Below are positions 44,612 to 54,700 of a stretch of DNA of 64,000 nucleotides, in pieces (positions within the stretch are counted from its first letter, which is position 1; each line of letters begins with the position of its first letter). The DNA lies in assembly GCF_037076345.1 (NCBI RefSeq), contig NZ_AP024702.1, positions 5,456,001-5,520,000 of the forward strand, read 5' to 3'. The stretch comes from Haloferula helveola. Lineage in GTDB: Bacteria > Verrucomicrobiota > Verrucomicrobiia > Verrucomicrobiales > Akkermansiaceae. The translations under genes were made by a program, and so were the position numbers. The notes under the pieces are model-generated. The model ran no database searches. It worked only from the letters and a program-made list of their open reading frames with translations, and was not told the DNA's origin.

Positions 44612-45538
44612 CTATTTCCGCCCTCCCACGTATCTGAGAAGCGTGTCCCTCAAGGGCACCTTCGTGTTCACCGCCACATAATCGGCACGCAGACGCCCGC
44701 AGGCCGCATCGATCCGCTTCACGAAATCCCGGATCTTCTCCAGATAAGCCGCCCGCACCGCTCGCGGGTCGATCCGCAGCATTTCCTCGATCCCTTCAAG
44801 GTCCCGGAACCTCTGGAAGCGCTGGAACGGGAAGGTCAGCTCCTCTTCCGCCATCAGGTGGAAAATGACGAGCTCGTGCTGGCGGAAGTCGAAGTGGTGA
44901 AGCGACTCGATGATCTTGTCCGGATCGTCGAACAGGTCGCTGATCAGGATCACGAGGCCACGTCGCGGGATCCGCTCCGCCACCCCATGCAGGACCTCGC
45001 CAACGTCGGTGTCCTCGCCCGCCTTCACCTCGTGAAGTTCCTCGAGGATCCGCCGGACCTGGCTTGGCCGGCTGCCCGCGCGGATGAAGCCTTTCACCGC
45101 CTTGTCAAAGGTCACCAGACCCGCCGCGTCGCCCTGTTTGACGAAGAGATAGGCCAGGGCCGCGGCGAGGTGTTTGGCGTAGGCGAGTTTCGAAAGCGCG
45201 ACACCTCCCGACTGGGCCGCATGGTCTCCGGTGTAGCGCATCGAACCGGAGACATCGACCGCCAGCATCGCCCGCAGGTTGGTCTCCTCGATGTACTGAC
45301 GGATGACATTGCGATCGCTCTTCGCCATCACCCGCCAGTCGAGATTCTTCGGGTCGTCGCCCGGCGCATACTCGCGGTGTTCGGCGAACTCGACCGAGAA
45401 CCCTTTGTCGGGCGACGTGTGCCGTCCGGTCAGGGTTCCCTGCTTCCGTTTCCGGGCATACCACTCGAGACGGCGCATCACGCCCATCGTCTCGACGGGC
45501 AGCAAGCGCATGCACTCGGGCAACTTCAGATCGCTCAT
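44612..45538 (-). CDS. DUF58 / VWA-like protein
   Basis: A 308-aa soluble protein of the DUF58 family, which almost always sits beside MoxR ATPases. The DUF58 signature GRHTSPDKGFSVEFAEHREY...GDDPKNLDWRVMAK (written in part; residues about 37-75) is followed by a VWA-like domain with metal site AVDVSGSMRYTGD near residue 92 and LISDLFDDPDKI near 200. It is presumed to be a MoxR client adaptor or effector; its molecular activity is unproven in this family. It lies 15 bp downstream of moxR and directly abuts the BatA-type gene. Confidence 0.93.
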   Translation of the reverse strand: MSDLKLPECMRLLPVETMGVMRRLEWYARKRKQGTLTGRHTSPDKGFSVEFAEHREYAPGDDPKNLDWRVMAKSDRNVIRQYIEETNLRAMLAVDVSGSMRYTGDHAAQSGGVALSKLAYAKHLAAALAYLFVKQGDAAGLVTFDKAVKGFIRAGSRPSQVRRILEELHEVKAGEDTDVGEVLHGVAERIPRRGLVILISDLFDDPDKIIESLHHFDFRQHELVIFHLMAEEELTFPFQRFQRFRDLEGIEEMLRIDPRAVRAAYLEKIRDFVKRIDAACGRLRADYVAVNTKVPLRDTLLRYVGGRK

Positions 45539-45553
45539 GAGCGTCGATTCCGG

Positions 45554-46573
<1,020 letters not shown>

Positions 46574-46682
46574 ACGCCTCCCTCCAACAGCACCTTGCAT
46601 TTCCTTTCGGATAGAACGCGATCCCACTCCAAAGGTAGGCCTGACCGCCCCCGGTCAGCCGCCGGCCGAACCACCCCACACC

Positions 46683-46705
46683 GGACCGCGCGACTCCGAT
46701 CGCGC
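46683..46705. repeat. Half copy of the GGACCGCG palindromic element
   Basis: A single 23-bp unit of the form GGACCGCGCGA-N6-TCGCGC lies between the menG stop and the moxR start. A separate small hairpin (CTGACC at 46641 with GGTCAG at 46653) lies just to its left. It may be a remnant of a pair whose other arm has decayed. Confidence 0.65.
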
Positions 46706-46730
46706 ATCTTCCCACCTGCAAGATCGCCCC

Positions 46731-47423
46731 TTACCCGATCGACTCCGCCGTATAAATGCTCGCCACCCCGAAGGTTAGCGGGACCGCTTCGGCATCCTGA
46801 TATCCGCAGGTCTCGATCAGCCCGCACATCTCGCCCGCCATCGGGAACTCCTCGATCGATCCGGCGAGGTACTCATAGGCATCGGCTTGGCGAGTCAGCC
46901 AGCCGGCGAGCTTCGGAAGCACCTTGTGAAGATACCAGCGGTAGGGTCGCCGGAGCGGCCCTTCCGGAAGCGAGAAATCGAGAACGAGCAGATGCCCGCC
47001 CGGCCGCAGGACGCGCCCCATTTCCCGCAGCGCGGCGGCATAGTCGGCCATATTGCGCAGCCCGAAGGCGACGGTGACCACATCAAATGACGCATCCTCG
47101 AATGGCAGGGCCAACGCATCGGCAACCAGCGTCTTTGCCAGCCCCCTCTCCTTGGCATGCTCGAGCATCTCCGCGCAGAAGTCGCTGCCAACCACCTCCG
47201 CCGTCGGGCAGGCATCCTGAATCTCAAGCGCGAGGTCGCCGGTGCCCGTCGCGACATCGAGAACGCGGTCAGGTTTCCAGCCCCGGACAATCCGGGCGAC
47301 CTTGCGCCGCCACAGGATGTCGGTGCCGAGACTCAACACGTGATTCGTCGTCACGTATCGGTCGGCAATCCGCGCGAAGGCATCGCGCACGTAACCCGGA
47401 TCCTGGATCGTTCCCTCCCCCAT
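46731..47423 (-). CDS. menG: Demethylmenaquinone methyltransferase (MenG/UbiE family)
   Basis: SAM-dependent C-methyltransferase (230 aa) for the last step of quinone synthesis. Motif I is VLDVATGTGDLALEI near residue 52, with the family patches VVTVAFGLRNMADY near 110 and GHLLVLDFSLPEGP near 140. The ATG at 47423 (MGEGTIQDPGY) is preferred, because the longer frame runs into the GNAT gene. UbiE and MenG share this sequence; menaquinone is the more likely quinone in this phylum, hence the name. It lies 4 bp after the GNAT gene on the same strand, suggesting co-transcription. Confidence 0.9.
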   Translation of the reverse strand: MGEGTIQDPGYVRDAFARIADRYVTTNHVLSLGTDILWRRKVARIVRGWKPDRVLDVATGTGDLALEIQDACPTAEVVGSDFCAEMLEHAKERGLAKTLVADALALPFEDASFDVVTVAFGLRNMADYAAALREMGRVLRPGGHLLVLDFSLPEGPLRRPYRWYLHKVLPKLAGWLTRQADAYEYLAGSIEEFPMAGEMCGLIETCGYQDAEAVPLTFGVASIYTAESIG

Positions 47424-47427
47424 CTCG

Positions 47428-47898
47428 TCAGGGTAGCAGGTCGGTGTAAGTCCCGGGGTCGCTGCCGGGGATCTCGATCGCCCCACATGCCTTCTCATAG
47501 AACTCGCGGGGACCGACGCCACCGATCACCGCATAGGCATAGCCGGTTTCGCGAAGCGCCTCAAGCGACTTGAACAGAAGCGCCTTGCCGATGCCCGTAC
47601 CCCGTGCAGCCTCGCTGACTCCGGTCGGCCCGAAGAAGCCGCGCATCGTCGTGTCGTAGCACGCGAAGCCGAGCACTTCCTTGTCCTTCGTGGCAATGAA
47701 GCAGGCAATCGGCTGGCGGGTCATGGCTACCTCCACCTCACTGACCCACTTGGCGGAAAAGTGCTCCCGCACGAAGTCCCGGACGGTGTGCAACTCGAAA
47801 GCCCGCGCCCGCCGCAGGTTGATCCCCTGAGCGTCCACGTTCGCATAGAGCTCCGCGCTTTCCGGAAGCGCATAGAGCCGCACCAGCATGTCGATCAT
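47428..47898 (-). CDS. GNAT-family N-acetyltransferase
   Basis: An acetyl-CoA-dependent acyltransferase (156 aa). The acetyl-CoA loop is seen as AARGTGIGKALLFKSLEAL near residue 102, preceded by the beta strand VLGFACYDTTMRGFFGP and followed by YAYAVIGGVGPREFYEKAC, a typical GNAT beta5-alpha4 end. The substrate is not predictable. The ATG at 47898 is preceded by AGGA at a workable distance; a longer reading to 47961 has no support. It is 4 bp upstream of menG. Confidence 0.85.
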   Translation of the reverse strand: MIDMLVRLYALPESAELYANVDAQGINLRRARAFELHTVRDFVREHFSAKWVSEVEVAMTRQPIACFIATKDKEVLGFACYDTTMRGFFGPTGVSEAARGTGIGKALLFKSLEALRETGYAYAVIGGVGPREFYEKACGAIEIPGSDPGTYTDLLP

Positions 47899-48074
47899 GC
47901 GCTTTCCTAGCCCATCCTCCAGCCCGGCCCAAATGCCAAATTCCGGCCCGTGACATTCCAACCCGACATCCTGTCACAACTGCGACAATTTGTTTCATCT
48001 AGTTGCATATGTTTGGCTCGCCCGCCTTTTTCCAACTCCCTGATAATAGGCCACTTCTCCTCCCAGGAACCCAC

Positions 48075-48090
48075 TTGGCACCTCGACTGC
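48075..48090 (+). promoter_or_regulatory. Candidate sigma-54-type promoter of the hsp20 pair
   Basis: TTGGCACCTCGACTGC has the invariant GG (48077-48078) and GC (48089-48090) with exactly ten bases between them, and the -24 box TTGGCAC is near consensus. The -12 box CTGC is one base off TTGC. The implied transcription start lies about 18 bp before the ATG at 48120. No activator-binding site was identified, so this is tentative. Confidence 0.35.
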
Positions 48091-48119
48091 GATCCCTTTC
48101 GGCGAACATCACTACTACC

Positions 48120-48476
48120 ATGATCCTTGCACAACATCTTCGCAACACAAGCCCATGGCTCAACGAATTCGGACGTCTCTTCGACTCGGCCTTCCGTCGG
48201 TTCGAAAGCGCGCCGAATGACCTCCGCGTCCTTGAGGACGACAACGGCTGGACCCTCGAGGTCGACCTTCCGGGCATCGCCCGCGAGGACATCGAACTCG
48301 AGGCGAAGGAAGGCAAACTGCAACTCAGGGTGAAGGACTCGGCCACCTACCAGCTGCCGGTCGGCAAGCTGGTCGATACCGCGAACATCACCGCCAAACT
48401 CGACCTCGGCGTCCTCTCCCTGCGTCTCCCGAAGGCAGAGACCAAGACCGAGGTCCAACGCATCGAAATCCACTAA
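48120..48476 (+). CDS. Small heat-shock protein, Hsp20/alpha-crystallin family (first of pair)
   Basis: A 118-aa ATP-independent holdase. After a short N-terminal arm comes the alpha-crystallin domain with NGWTLEVDLPGIAREDIEL and LEAKEGKLQLRVKDS. The late LDLGVLSLRLPKAE gives the conserved G-x-L motif, and the tail RIEIH carries the I-x-I motif used in oligomer packing. The ATG at 48120 gives the usual short N-terminus; the longer frame upstream contains the promoter region. It is followed 13 bp later by a second Hsp20 gene, so the two form a bicistronic stress unit. Confidence 0.93.
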   Translation: MILAQHLRNTSPWLNEFGRLFDSAFRRFESAPNDLRVLEDDNGWTLEVDLPGIAREDIELEAKEGKLQLRVKDSATYQLPVGKLVDTANITAKLDLGVLSLRLPKAETKTEVQRIEIH

Positions 48477-48489
48477 CCCCGAATCATCC

Positions 48490-48900
48490 ATGAATCACGA
48501 AACCACTTGCTGCCAAGCTTCCGCACCGGAGGCATCGACCGTCGAAACCACCGTAGCGACTCGCGACGGGTCCTCGAACTCCTACGTCACCCCCGTGTGG
48601 CATGCCCGCCGGACCGACCATGGCGTCGAACTTGAGGTCACCCTTCCGGGCGTCACCAAGGAGGCGCTGGAACTCGAAGTCCGAGGCTCCCACCTGGTGC
48701 TCGAAGCGCGTCGTCCGGGTTCAGCAAACGACGGGCGTCTGATCCACGGACAACCCGCGCCCGACGGCTACCGCCTGAAGCTCCGGCTTGGCGAATCGCT
48801 TGACGGATCCGGACTCCGCGCGACCCTCGAAGCGGGAATTCTCAGGGCTTCGGTCCCGCTCGTCGAAGCGGCCCAACCGAAGAAGATCGAGATTCTCTGA
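48490..48900 (+). CDS. Small heat-shock protein, Hsp20/alpha-crystallin family (second of pair)
   Basis: A 136-aa protein. The alpha-crystallin domain has HGVELEVTLPGVTKEALEL, then GSHLVLEARRPGS, the long-loop region PAPDGYRLKLRLGESLD, the G-x-L motif in LEAGILRASVPLVE, and an I-x-I tail (KKIEIL). The N-terminus is longer, contains a CC pair (ETTCCQAS) and is Thr/Ser-rich. Paired divergent Hsp20s are common, the partners often differing in substrate or in oligomer formation. It shares a transcript with the first gene and ends before a clear terminator. Confidence 0.92.
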   Translation: MNHETTCCQASAPEASTVETTVATRDGSSNSYVTPVWHARRTDHGVELEVTLPGVTKEALELEVRGSHLVLEARRPGSANDGRLIHGQPAPDGYRLKLRLGESLDGSGLRATLEAGILRASVPLVEAAQPKKIEIL

Positions 48901-48915
48901 TTTCGTCCTTCGGCA

Positions 48916-48971
48916 GCGCCCCTCCGATCGGCCCCTCATCGGGGCGGTTCGCGAGGGGCGTTCCCATTTTT
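48916..48971 (+). terminator. Intrinsic terminator of the hsp20 operon
   Basis: CGCCCCTC (48917-48924) pairs with GAGGGGCG (48953-48960). A second hairpin, GCCCC with GGGGC (48931-48945), sits inside the loop. The structure is followed by TTCCCATTTTT. It begins 16 bp after the second hsp20 stop. Confidence 0.8.
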
Positions 48972-49026
48972 CCGACAAATCGCCTCCACCGTTGCTACTC
49001 GCTCCGGGAGGGTCCATGTTCGATCC

Positions 49027-49323
49027 ATGCAGGTTGTCACGGACCAGATCCGGAACTTTCTCCAATACATCGCCGTCCAGTTCATCGAGCACCCCCAGCG
49101 GGCGCAGTTGAAGGTCGCCGAACTCGGCCCCAAGCGTCTCCGGTTCAAGCTGGTCCTGGAGCGCTCGGACGTCGCCCTCCTGATCGGACGCAACGGCTTC
49201 AGCGCCTCGTCGATCCGCGGTGTGGTGAAGGCAGCCGCCGAGCGCGCCGACGTCCAGGTCAACCTGCAGATTCACTCCCACGAGGAAGAAGAGGAAATGC
49301 TCGCCCGCGAAGGCGAACACTGA
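49027..49323 (+). CDS. KH-domain RNA-binding protein (KhpA-like)
   Basis: A 98-aa single KH-domain protein. The KH core is VALLIGRNGFSASSIRGVVKAAA (about residues 49-71), where IGRNG gives the G-x-x-G RNA-contact loop; the rest matches the KhpA/YlqC layout. It ends in an acidic tail (HEEEEEMLAREGEH). In Gram-positive bacteria KhpA pairs with KhpB (Jag) and binds many RNAs with effects on division; khpB is not seen in this window. The GH3 gene starts 7 bp downstream, so the two are likely co-transcribed. Confidence 0.85.
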   Translation: MQVVTDQIRNFLQYIAVQFIEHPQRAQLKVAELGPKRLRFKLVLERSDVALLIGRNGFSASSIRGVVKAAAERADVQVNLQIHSHEEEEEMLAREGEH

Positions 49324-49330
49324 GACGTCC

Positions 49331-50401
49331 ATGAACGGCAACCTACTCCTCCTCGGCATCGAGGGGCCGGAACTGAGCGACACCGAGCGCAAGCGCTTTG
49401 AGCGGCTCCAACCGGCCGGCTACATCCTCTTTTCGCGCAACATCGTCAGCCCCGAGCAAACCCGGGAGCTCACGGACTCGCTGCGTTCTCTCCACACCCT
49501 CGACCCGATCATCGCCATCGACCAGGAGGGCGGCCGGGTCACCCGCACCAAGGAGATCGCCCCGGTCGTTCCGTCCGCCAACGACCTCGCCGCCCAAGGG
49601 AACCCGGTGAACATCGCCAATGCGGGCGCTTACACCGCCGACCTCCTGCGCTTGCTCGGATTCAACCTGAACTTCGCGCCGGTGCTCGACCTCGATCACC
49701 ATGTCGGCGCCTCGAACGCGCTTCGCGGCCGGTGCTGGGGTCGCGACCCGCAACGTGTGATCGACCACGCCGGCATGTGGAACCGCTGGATGCGCAAACG
49801 CTCGCTCCGCTCCTGCGCCAAGCACTTCCCCGCCTGCGGTCGGGCCAAGGTGGACCCCCACCACGATCTGCCATCCTCCAATGCGACCATCAAGGATCTG
49901 CTCGCCGAGGACATCATCCCCTACACGGCGCTCATGCCCGAACTCGATGCGATCATGGTCGGCCACGTCAGCTTCCCGGCCATCGACCCCGAGCTTCCGG
50001 CCTCCCTGTCGCCCAAGATCATCAACGGCTTCCTGCGCGGGCAACTCGGATTCGATCGCCATCTCGTGCTCACCGACGACCTCGACATGGGCGCAATCGC
50101 CGACCGCTTCCCGGACAATTCCGACGTCCCCGCAGCCATCCATGCCGGCAATGATCTTGCGATGATCTGCCACCGGATGGAGCGCGCCGACGAAGCCGCC
50201 CACCTGATCTCCGAACTCCCCGGCAACGTCGCGGCCGACGCCGAAAAGCGGGTCGAGAAGTTCCGCAAGAAGCTCCACGCCCCGCTCGTCTGGGACGAGG
50301 ACAAGTGGAGCAAGACCTGCGAGAAGATCGCCGAACTCGCGGCGGAGGTCCCCGCCACTGGTGATGAGGCCGTGGCCAACTCCCCGGTTGCGGACTACTG
50401 A
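49331..50401 (+). CDS. Glycoside hydrolase family 3 protein (NagZ-like beta-N-acetylhexosaminidase)
   Basis: A 356-aa single-domain GH3 enzyme without a signal peptide, as for cytoplasmic NagZ in peptidoglycan recycling. It has AIDQEGGRVTR near residue 63, NFAPVLDLDHH near 120, and the acid/base Asp-His dyad in KVDPHHDLP near 176. The probable nucleophile is in LVLTDDLDMGA near 240. The usual KHFPGHG is here KHFPACG, so the loop before the dyad is altered. The active-site Asp residues are kept and activity is likely. It follows the KH protein by 7 bp. Confidence 0.88.
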   Translation: MNGNLLLLGIEGPELSDTERKRFERLQPAGYILFSRNIVSPEQTRELTDSLRSLHTLDPIIAIDQEGGRVTRTKEIAPVVPSANDLAAQGNPVNIANAGAYTADLLRLLGFNLNFAPVLDLDHHVGASNALRGRCWGRDPQRVIDHAGMWNRWMRKRSLRSCAKHFPACGRAKVDPHHDLPSSNATIKDLLAEDIIPYTALMPELDAIMVGHVSFPAIDPELPASLSPKIINGFLRGQLGFDRHLVLTDDLDMGAIADRFPDNSDVPAAIHAGNDLAMICHRMERADEAAHLISELPGNVAADAEKRVEKFRKKLHAPLVWDEDKWSKTCEKIAELAAEVPATGDEAVANSPVADY

Positions 50402-50410
50402 GCCGGAGAC

Positions 50411-50611
50411 CTAGGCGGGCCGCTTCCGCTCGCCCCGTCCGTCGGCACCTCCGAAGGTTTCGCCGTCACGGGGCGCAATCGATTTCCTCTCGGCAGTGCG
50501 ACTCTCGCCCTTGGCGGACTTGGCACCACCGCGAATGTAGAGGGTTTCACCCTTGCTCGGATCGGCCTCCGACCATCTCCAGAACAGACTCGCCTGCATA
50601 GGTTTGATCAC
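50411..50611 (-). CDS. Possible small basic protein (66 aa)
   Basis: A short frame with a GTG start, MIKPMQASLFWRWSEAD, and a Lys/Arg/Gly-rich remainder (RGGAKSAKGESRTAERK). There is no signal peptide, motif or recognised family, and no clear ribosome-binding site. It lies in the 230-bp gap between the convergent GH3 and MscS-type genes and is in the same direction as the latter. It could be a real small nucleic-acid-binding or conserved protein, or chance. Confidence 0.3.
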   Translation of the reverse strand: MIKPMQASLFWRWSEADPSKGETLYIRGGAKSAKGESRTAERKSIAPRDGETFGGADGRGERKRPA

Positions 50612-50631
50612 GCTGCTCGTTCCGATCCGCC

Positions 50632-51525
50632 TCAGGCCGGGACCCTTTCCTTCCTCGGCCGCTTGCTGAGTATCGGCAGCGGCTCGTCGAAGGTCAGCGT
50701 GCGATACGGGAACGGGATCTCGATACCTTCCTCGTCGAGGGCCGACTTGATCGCCGTGATCACTTCAGACCTGCTGCGCCGCTGCTCATAGGGCCGGGCA
50801 TCCGTCCAATAGATCACATCGATGTTCATGCTGCTGTCGCCGAAACCGGAAGCAAAGACGTCGTGTGGCCGGTCCTTGTCGACGCTGTCGCAGCGGTTGA
50901 GCACGCCCTCGATCAACTCGAGTGCCCGGTCGAGGTCCTCCTTGTAAGCAACTCCGGTCTCCACCGTTGTCCGCCGGAGCGACTGGTCATTCAGAACTTC
51001 GAGCGGGTTGCCGATCAGCTGGGAGTTCGGAACCACCACGAGTTCTCCTGTGAGACTGCGGACCGTCGTCATCCGCAATCGGGTGTCTTCGACCCGCCCG
51101 CACACGTCGCCGCACTCGATGAAGTCGCCGGGTTCGAAGGGAAAGCGCCATAGCAGAAGAATGCCGGCGAAGAAGTTCTGGAAGATGTCCTTGAACGCGA
51201 GTCCGACCGCAACCGACGCCAAGCCGGCCGCGCCGAGCGCCTTCGAAGGTGTGAGATCGGGGAAGACGATCATCGCGGCGATCAGCACCCCGAGCGTCCA
51301 AATGGCGACCTTACCGAAGGTGACGATCAGTTCCTTCAGCGAGTCCCTCATCGACCGACCACGAAGGGCACGACGGACCAACTTCCGATACGCGAAGACC
51401 GCAATCCATGTCGCGAGCAGGACAACCAGCCCCGCCACCAGATTGGGCACCTGACTCACCAACCCGGTCCACTGCTCGGAGAGCGTCTCCTTCAGGGTGG
51501 ATAGCGTCTTCTCGAAAGAAATCAT
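50632..51525 (-). CDS. Mechanosensitive ion channel, MscS family
   Basis: Small-conductance mechanosensitive channel (297 aa). Three membrane helices are seen: LVAGLVVLLATWIAVFAY, KVAIWTLGVLIAAMIVF, and the pore helix TM3 ALGAAGLASVAVGLAFKD with its Gly/Ala zipper. The beta domain begins RFPFEPGDFIEC and the conserved VVVPNSQLIGNPL follows near residue 165. It opens under hypo-osmotic shock to release solutes. The ATG at 51525 (MISFEKTLSTL) is chosen; the longer frame upstream is Gly/Ser-rich and unlike protein. Convergent with GH3. Confidence 0.93.
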   Translation of the reverse strand: MISFEKTLSTLKETLSEQWTGLVSQVPNLVAGLVVLLATWIAVFAYRKLVRRALRGRSMRDSLKELIVTFGKVAIWTLGVLIAAMIVFPDLTPSKALGAAGLASVAVGLAFKDIFQNFFAGILLLWRFPFEPGDFIECGDVCGRVEDTRLRMTTVRSLTGELVVVPNSQLIGNPLEVLNDQSLRRTTVETGVAYKEDLDRALELIEGVLNRCDSVDKDRPHDVFASGFGDSSMNIDVIYWTDARPYEQRRSRSEVITAIKSALDEEGIEIPFPYRTLTFDEPLPILSKRPRKERVPA

Positions 51526-51732
51526 GCCGAGATCTCCAGCGGATCCCGAGCCAGTTACCGGCCCCTTAATGTGGTGGCCCGGGATACCCCGTCCCGACAG
51601 GGCTGCAGCCGATGAAGCGGAATGGCGGAGATTCGCACCGGCCCTTCCATCACCGTGCATTCCGCCCAGAGCCGTGCAGACCGCAACGGCCGGCGAACCG
51701 TTGCGATCTTTCAATCGGAGGCCACCAATCCG

Positions 51733-54700
51733 CTACGGGAGGGTCGCCCGGATCCGGTAGATATGCAGCGGATCACCGGTCAGCACCGTGCGGGTATCGG
51801 TTCCACCCGACCCGGTTTGCGGGGCGAGAATCTCGGACCACGTTTCGAGCACCGGATCGAATTCCTCCACCGAGTAGTTTCGATCGGCGGCGGTCGGATA
51901 GCTGAGATCAAAGCCACCTGTGGCAGGTGCGATCTGTGCCGCGAAGAACGAGAACGGATCGGCCCCATCGGTTCCGGCGACCCACTCGTCTTCGTTGCTC
52001 TGGCCGTCGCCGTCCCCATCTCCGGACATGGTCGCGGCACCGGCACCGATCTGGGCCGGGGAGAAGGTGTCGAACATCCACTTGAAGTAGACCAGATCCT
52101 CACCGGCAGCCGTACCGATCGACTGCTGACCGGCGGCATCGAAGTGCAGGTTGTCTCCCTTCACACCGAAGCTATCCGTATTGACAACACTCGTCAGCGG
52201 GTCGGCGGCCGCCACCGCATCCATTGCCGCCTGGACCGTCGCAAGCCGACCGGCATCGAGCGAGCTCTGGCCGTCGGACAAACGAATGATCACGAACGGA
52301 AGGTCACTACCATAGGTGGCGCGGACGTCGGCGATGAAGTTCGTCAGGTTGGTTTCGTAGTTGTTGTGGAATCCTCCGTTGATGTCGCTTTCACCCTGCA
52401 GCCAGACCATGCCGCAGATCTCGATGGATGCCCCCGGGTAGGCTGCAGCGAGTGCCGCCAATCCGTCGGTCACCGTTTGCTGGAACGTCACGTACTCCGG
52501 CCCATCGCCGGTGGTCGTGTTGTCACCTCCCCCGGCCCATTGGACCTCGAGGTTGGTTCCGCCGTTGGCATACTTCACCAGCGCGGTGCGCGTTTCGGGC
52601 CCGTTGCCGAAGAGGTCGGCAAGACGGCGGCCCAAGGTGACCTCGGGACCGAACTGGCTCGTCTCCGAGAGACCCGGCTGGAGGGTCGTCAGGGCGCTCC
52701 CGCCTCCATCCACCTTGTAGTAGAAGTCAACGTCCGACTGGGGCGTCTGAAGACCGGCGGGAAGCGACGCCGGATCGGCTCGCCCGTCGGCATTCGACTG
52801 ACCGCCCAAGAGGAACACATTCACCTTCGTGACCGGGGATCCACCCCCCGGATTCTCCGCATCATAGATGTCAATGACGTCTTGCGCGATGAGCGCGCTA
52901 TCGAAAACCCGGACCTCATCGAGGACTCCCTGGAAGGTGTAATCCAGCCCCGAGGTATATCCTTGGGCGATGCACTCGATCTTAAAGTCGGTGTCTCCCG
53001 AATTCAGCGTCTCAACGAACTGGCCGTCGCGATAGAAGGTGAGGTTGCCGGTTCCATCCGCGACGAGGCCGTAGTGGTGGAGACCGAGGTCCTGTGTGGC
53101 AGTAAAGTCATAGGTCGAACCACTTTCCGAACGGAAGCGGAGGCCTGTGAAGTTGTCGTTAAGCCAGATGAAATTTCGGGTGTCCGTGCTCGTGCCCATC
53201 ACCATTCCCTTTTGACCGCCAAGCTCTGCCCGTTGCGCCCAGAACGTGACGCTCCACGGCTCCGACGGAAGGAATACCATCGGGTCGAAATTGACCTGGC
53301 TTCCATAGAGACCGTCGACCTCCAGCGCTCCGGATCCCGCCACGACCTTGAGCGGATCGGCTGTGATCAGGGCATCCCACACAGGCGTTCCGTCACGGCC
53401 GCCCGCGGACGCATCCGTGTAGTCGCCGTCGTAACGATGGTGCAGGGTCCGGGGCTGCACCGCGTCCGGATCGTTGCTCGCATAGAGTCCGTCGATCTGG
53501 GTCGGGGTGATCGCCCCTTCGAACACCCGCACCTCATCAAGGATCCCTTGGAAGGTGTAGTCGAGACCGGAGGTGTATCCCTGACCGATGCTGTTGATCC
53601 TGAATGACGAGTCACCCTGATTGACAGTTTCAACAAACTCACCGTCACGGAACAGGCTCAGGTTTCCGGTTCCGTCCGCAACCAAAGCGTAATGATGGAG
53701 GGCGGTGTCCTGCGGAACCGTGAAGTTGTAGGTCACATTGCCATCGGACCGGAAACGGAGGCCGGTGAAGTTGTCGTTGAGCCAAAGGAAATTCTGCGTG
53801 TCGGTCGCGGCACCGATCACCATTCCTTTGTTCGCCCCGTTCTCAGCGCGTTGTGCCCAGAACGAGATGCTCCAGGCCTCGCTGTCCAGGAAGTAGAACT
53901 CGTCGACATCCACCTGGGATCCATAAACCCCGTCCAGTTCGAGCGCTCCGGTTCCGAACACCACTTCGCCCACATCCGAGGTCAGCGCCGCGGTACCGGC
54001 CGCAGTACCGTCGCGCCCCTCCGGACCTGAATCGGTGAAGTCGCCATCGTAGCGATGATGCAGGCTCCGCTCGGGCAAGGCCGCAGTGGTGTCGTTGGCG
54101 GTGAAGAGCCCCTCGACTTCCAGTTCGCCAAGCGCGTGGTCGAAGATCCACACCTCGTCGATCTGGCCGTGGAAATCGAAGTCGTTGCCGGCCGTGTAGG
54201 CCTCGCCAATCGTATCGAGAATGATTCCGGTGCTCTTCCCGGTCGCGACCTGTGCCGGACCACCATCGACATAGCAGGTGATGGTGGTGCCGCTCGCGAC
54301 GATCGCATAGTGGTGCCAATCGGTGTCGTCAGCCGCCGCGAAGTCCGCATTGCGCCCGGTCGTGCCGTCGCTGCTGCGCCACCGCAGCCCCGTCCTGCCG
54401 CCGCTGCCGCTGGCATCGTTGAGGGCGACGAAGAAGTTCGTTCCGTCCCGCTGGCCGATCGCCATGTCCCATTGGGCGGCGCCGCCGGTATCGCCCCCGG
54501 CCTTGCGGGCCCAGAAGGCGATCGAATAGGCCGTTCCCGAGCTGAAGGTCTTGGAGGGAAACGAGACGTAGTCGCGGTCAGCACTCAGGTCGAGCCCCCC
54601 GCTACCGAACTTGAAGTCTCCGGCGGAGGTGGTGATGCCGGAGTTGCCAATGGTATCGACGTCGATCAGAGCGCCGTTCTGGCTGTTGCCCGAGACGTCG

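Noticed and set aside
51622-53607. 661-codon open frame on the + strand
   Set aside because: Antisense to the LamG-esterase gene, whose domains are clear. Its internal repetition only mirrors the LamG repeats of the real gene.
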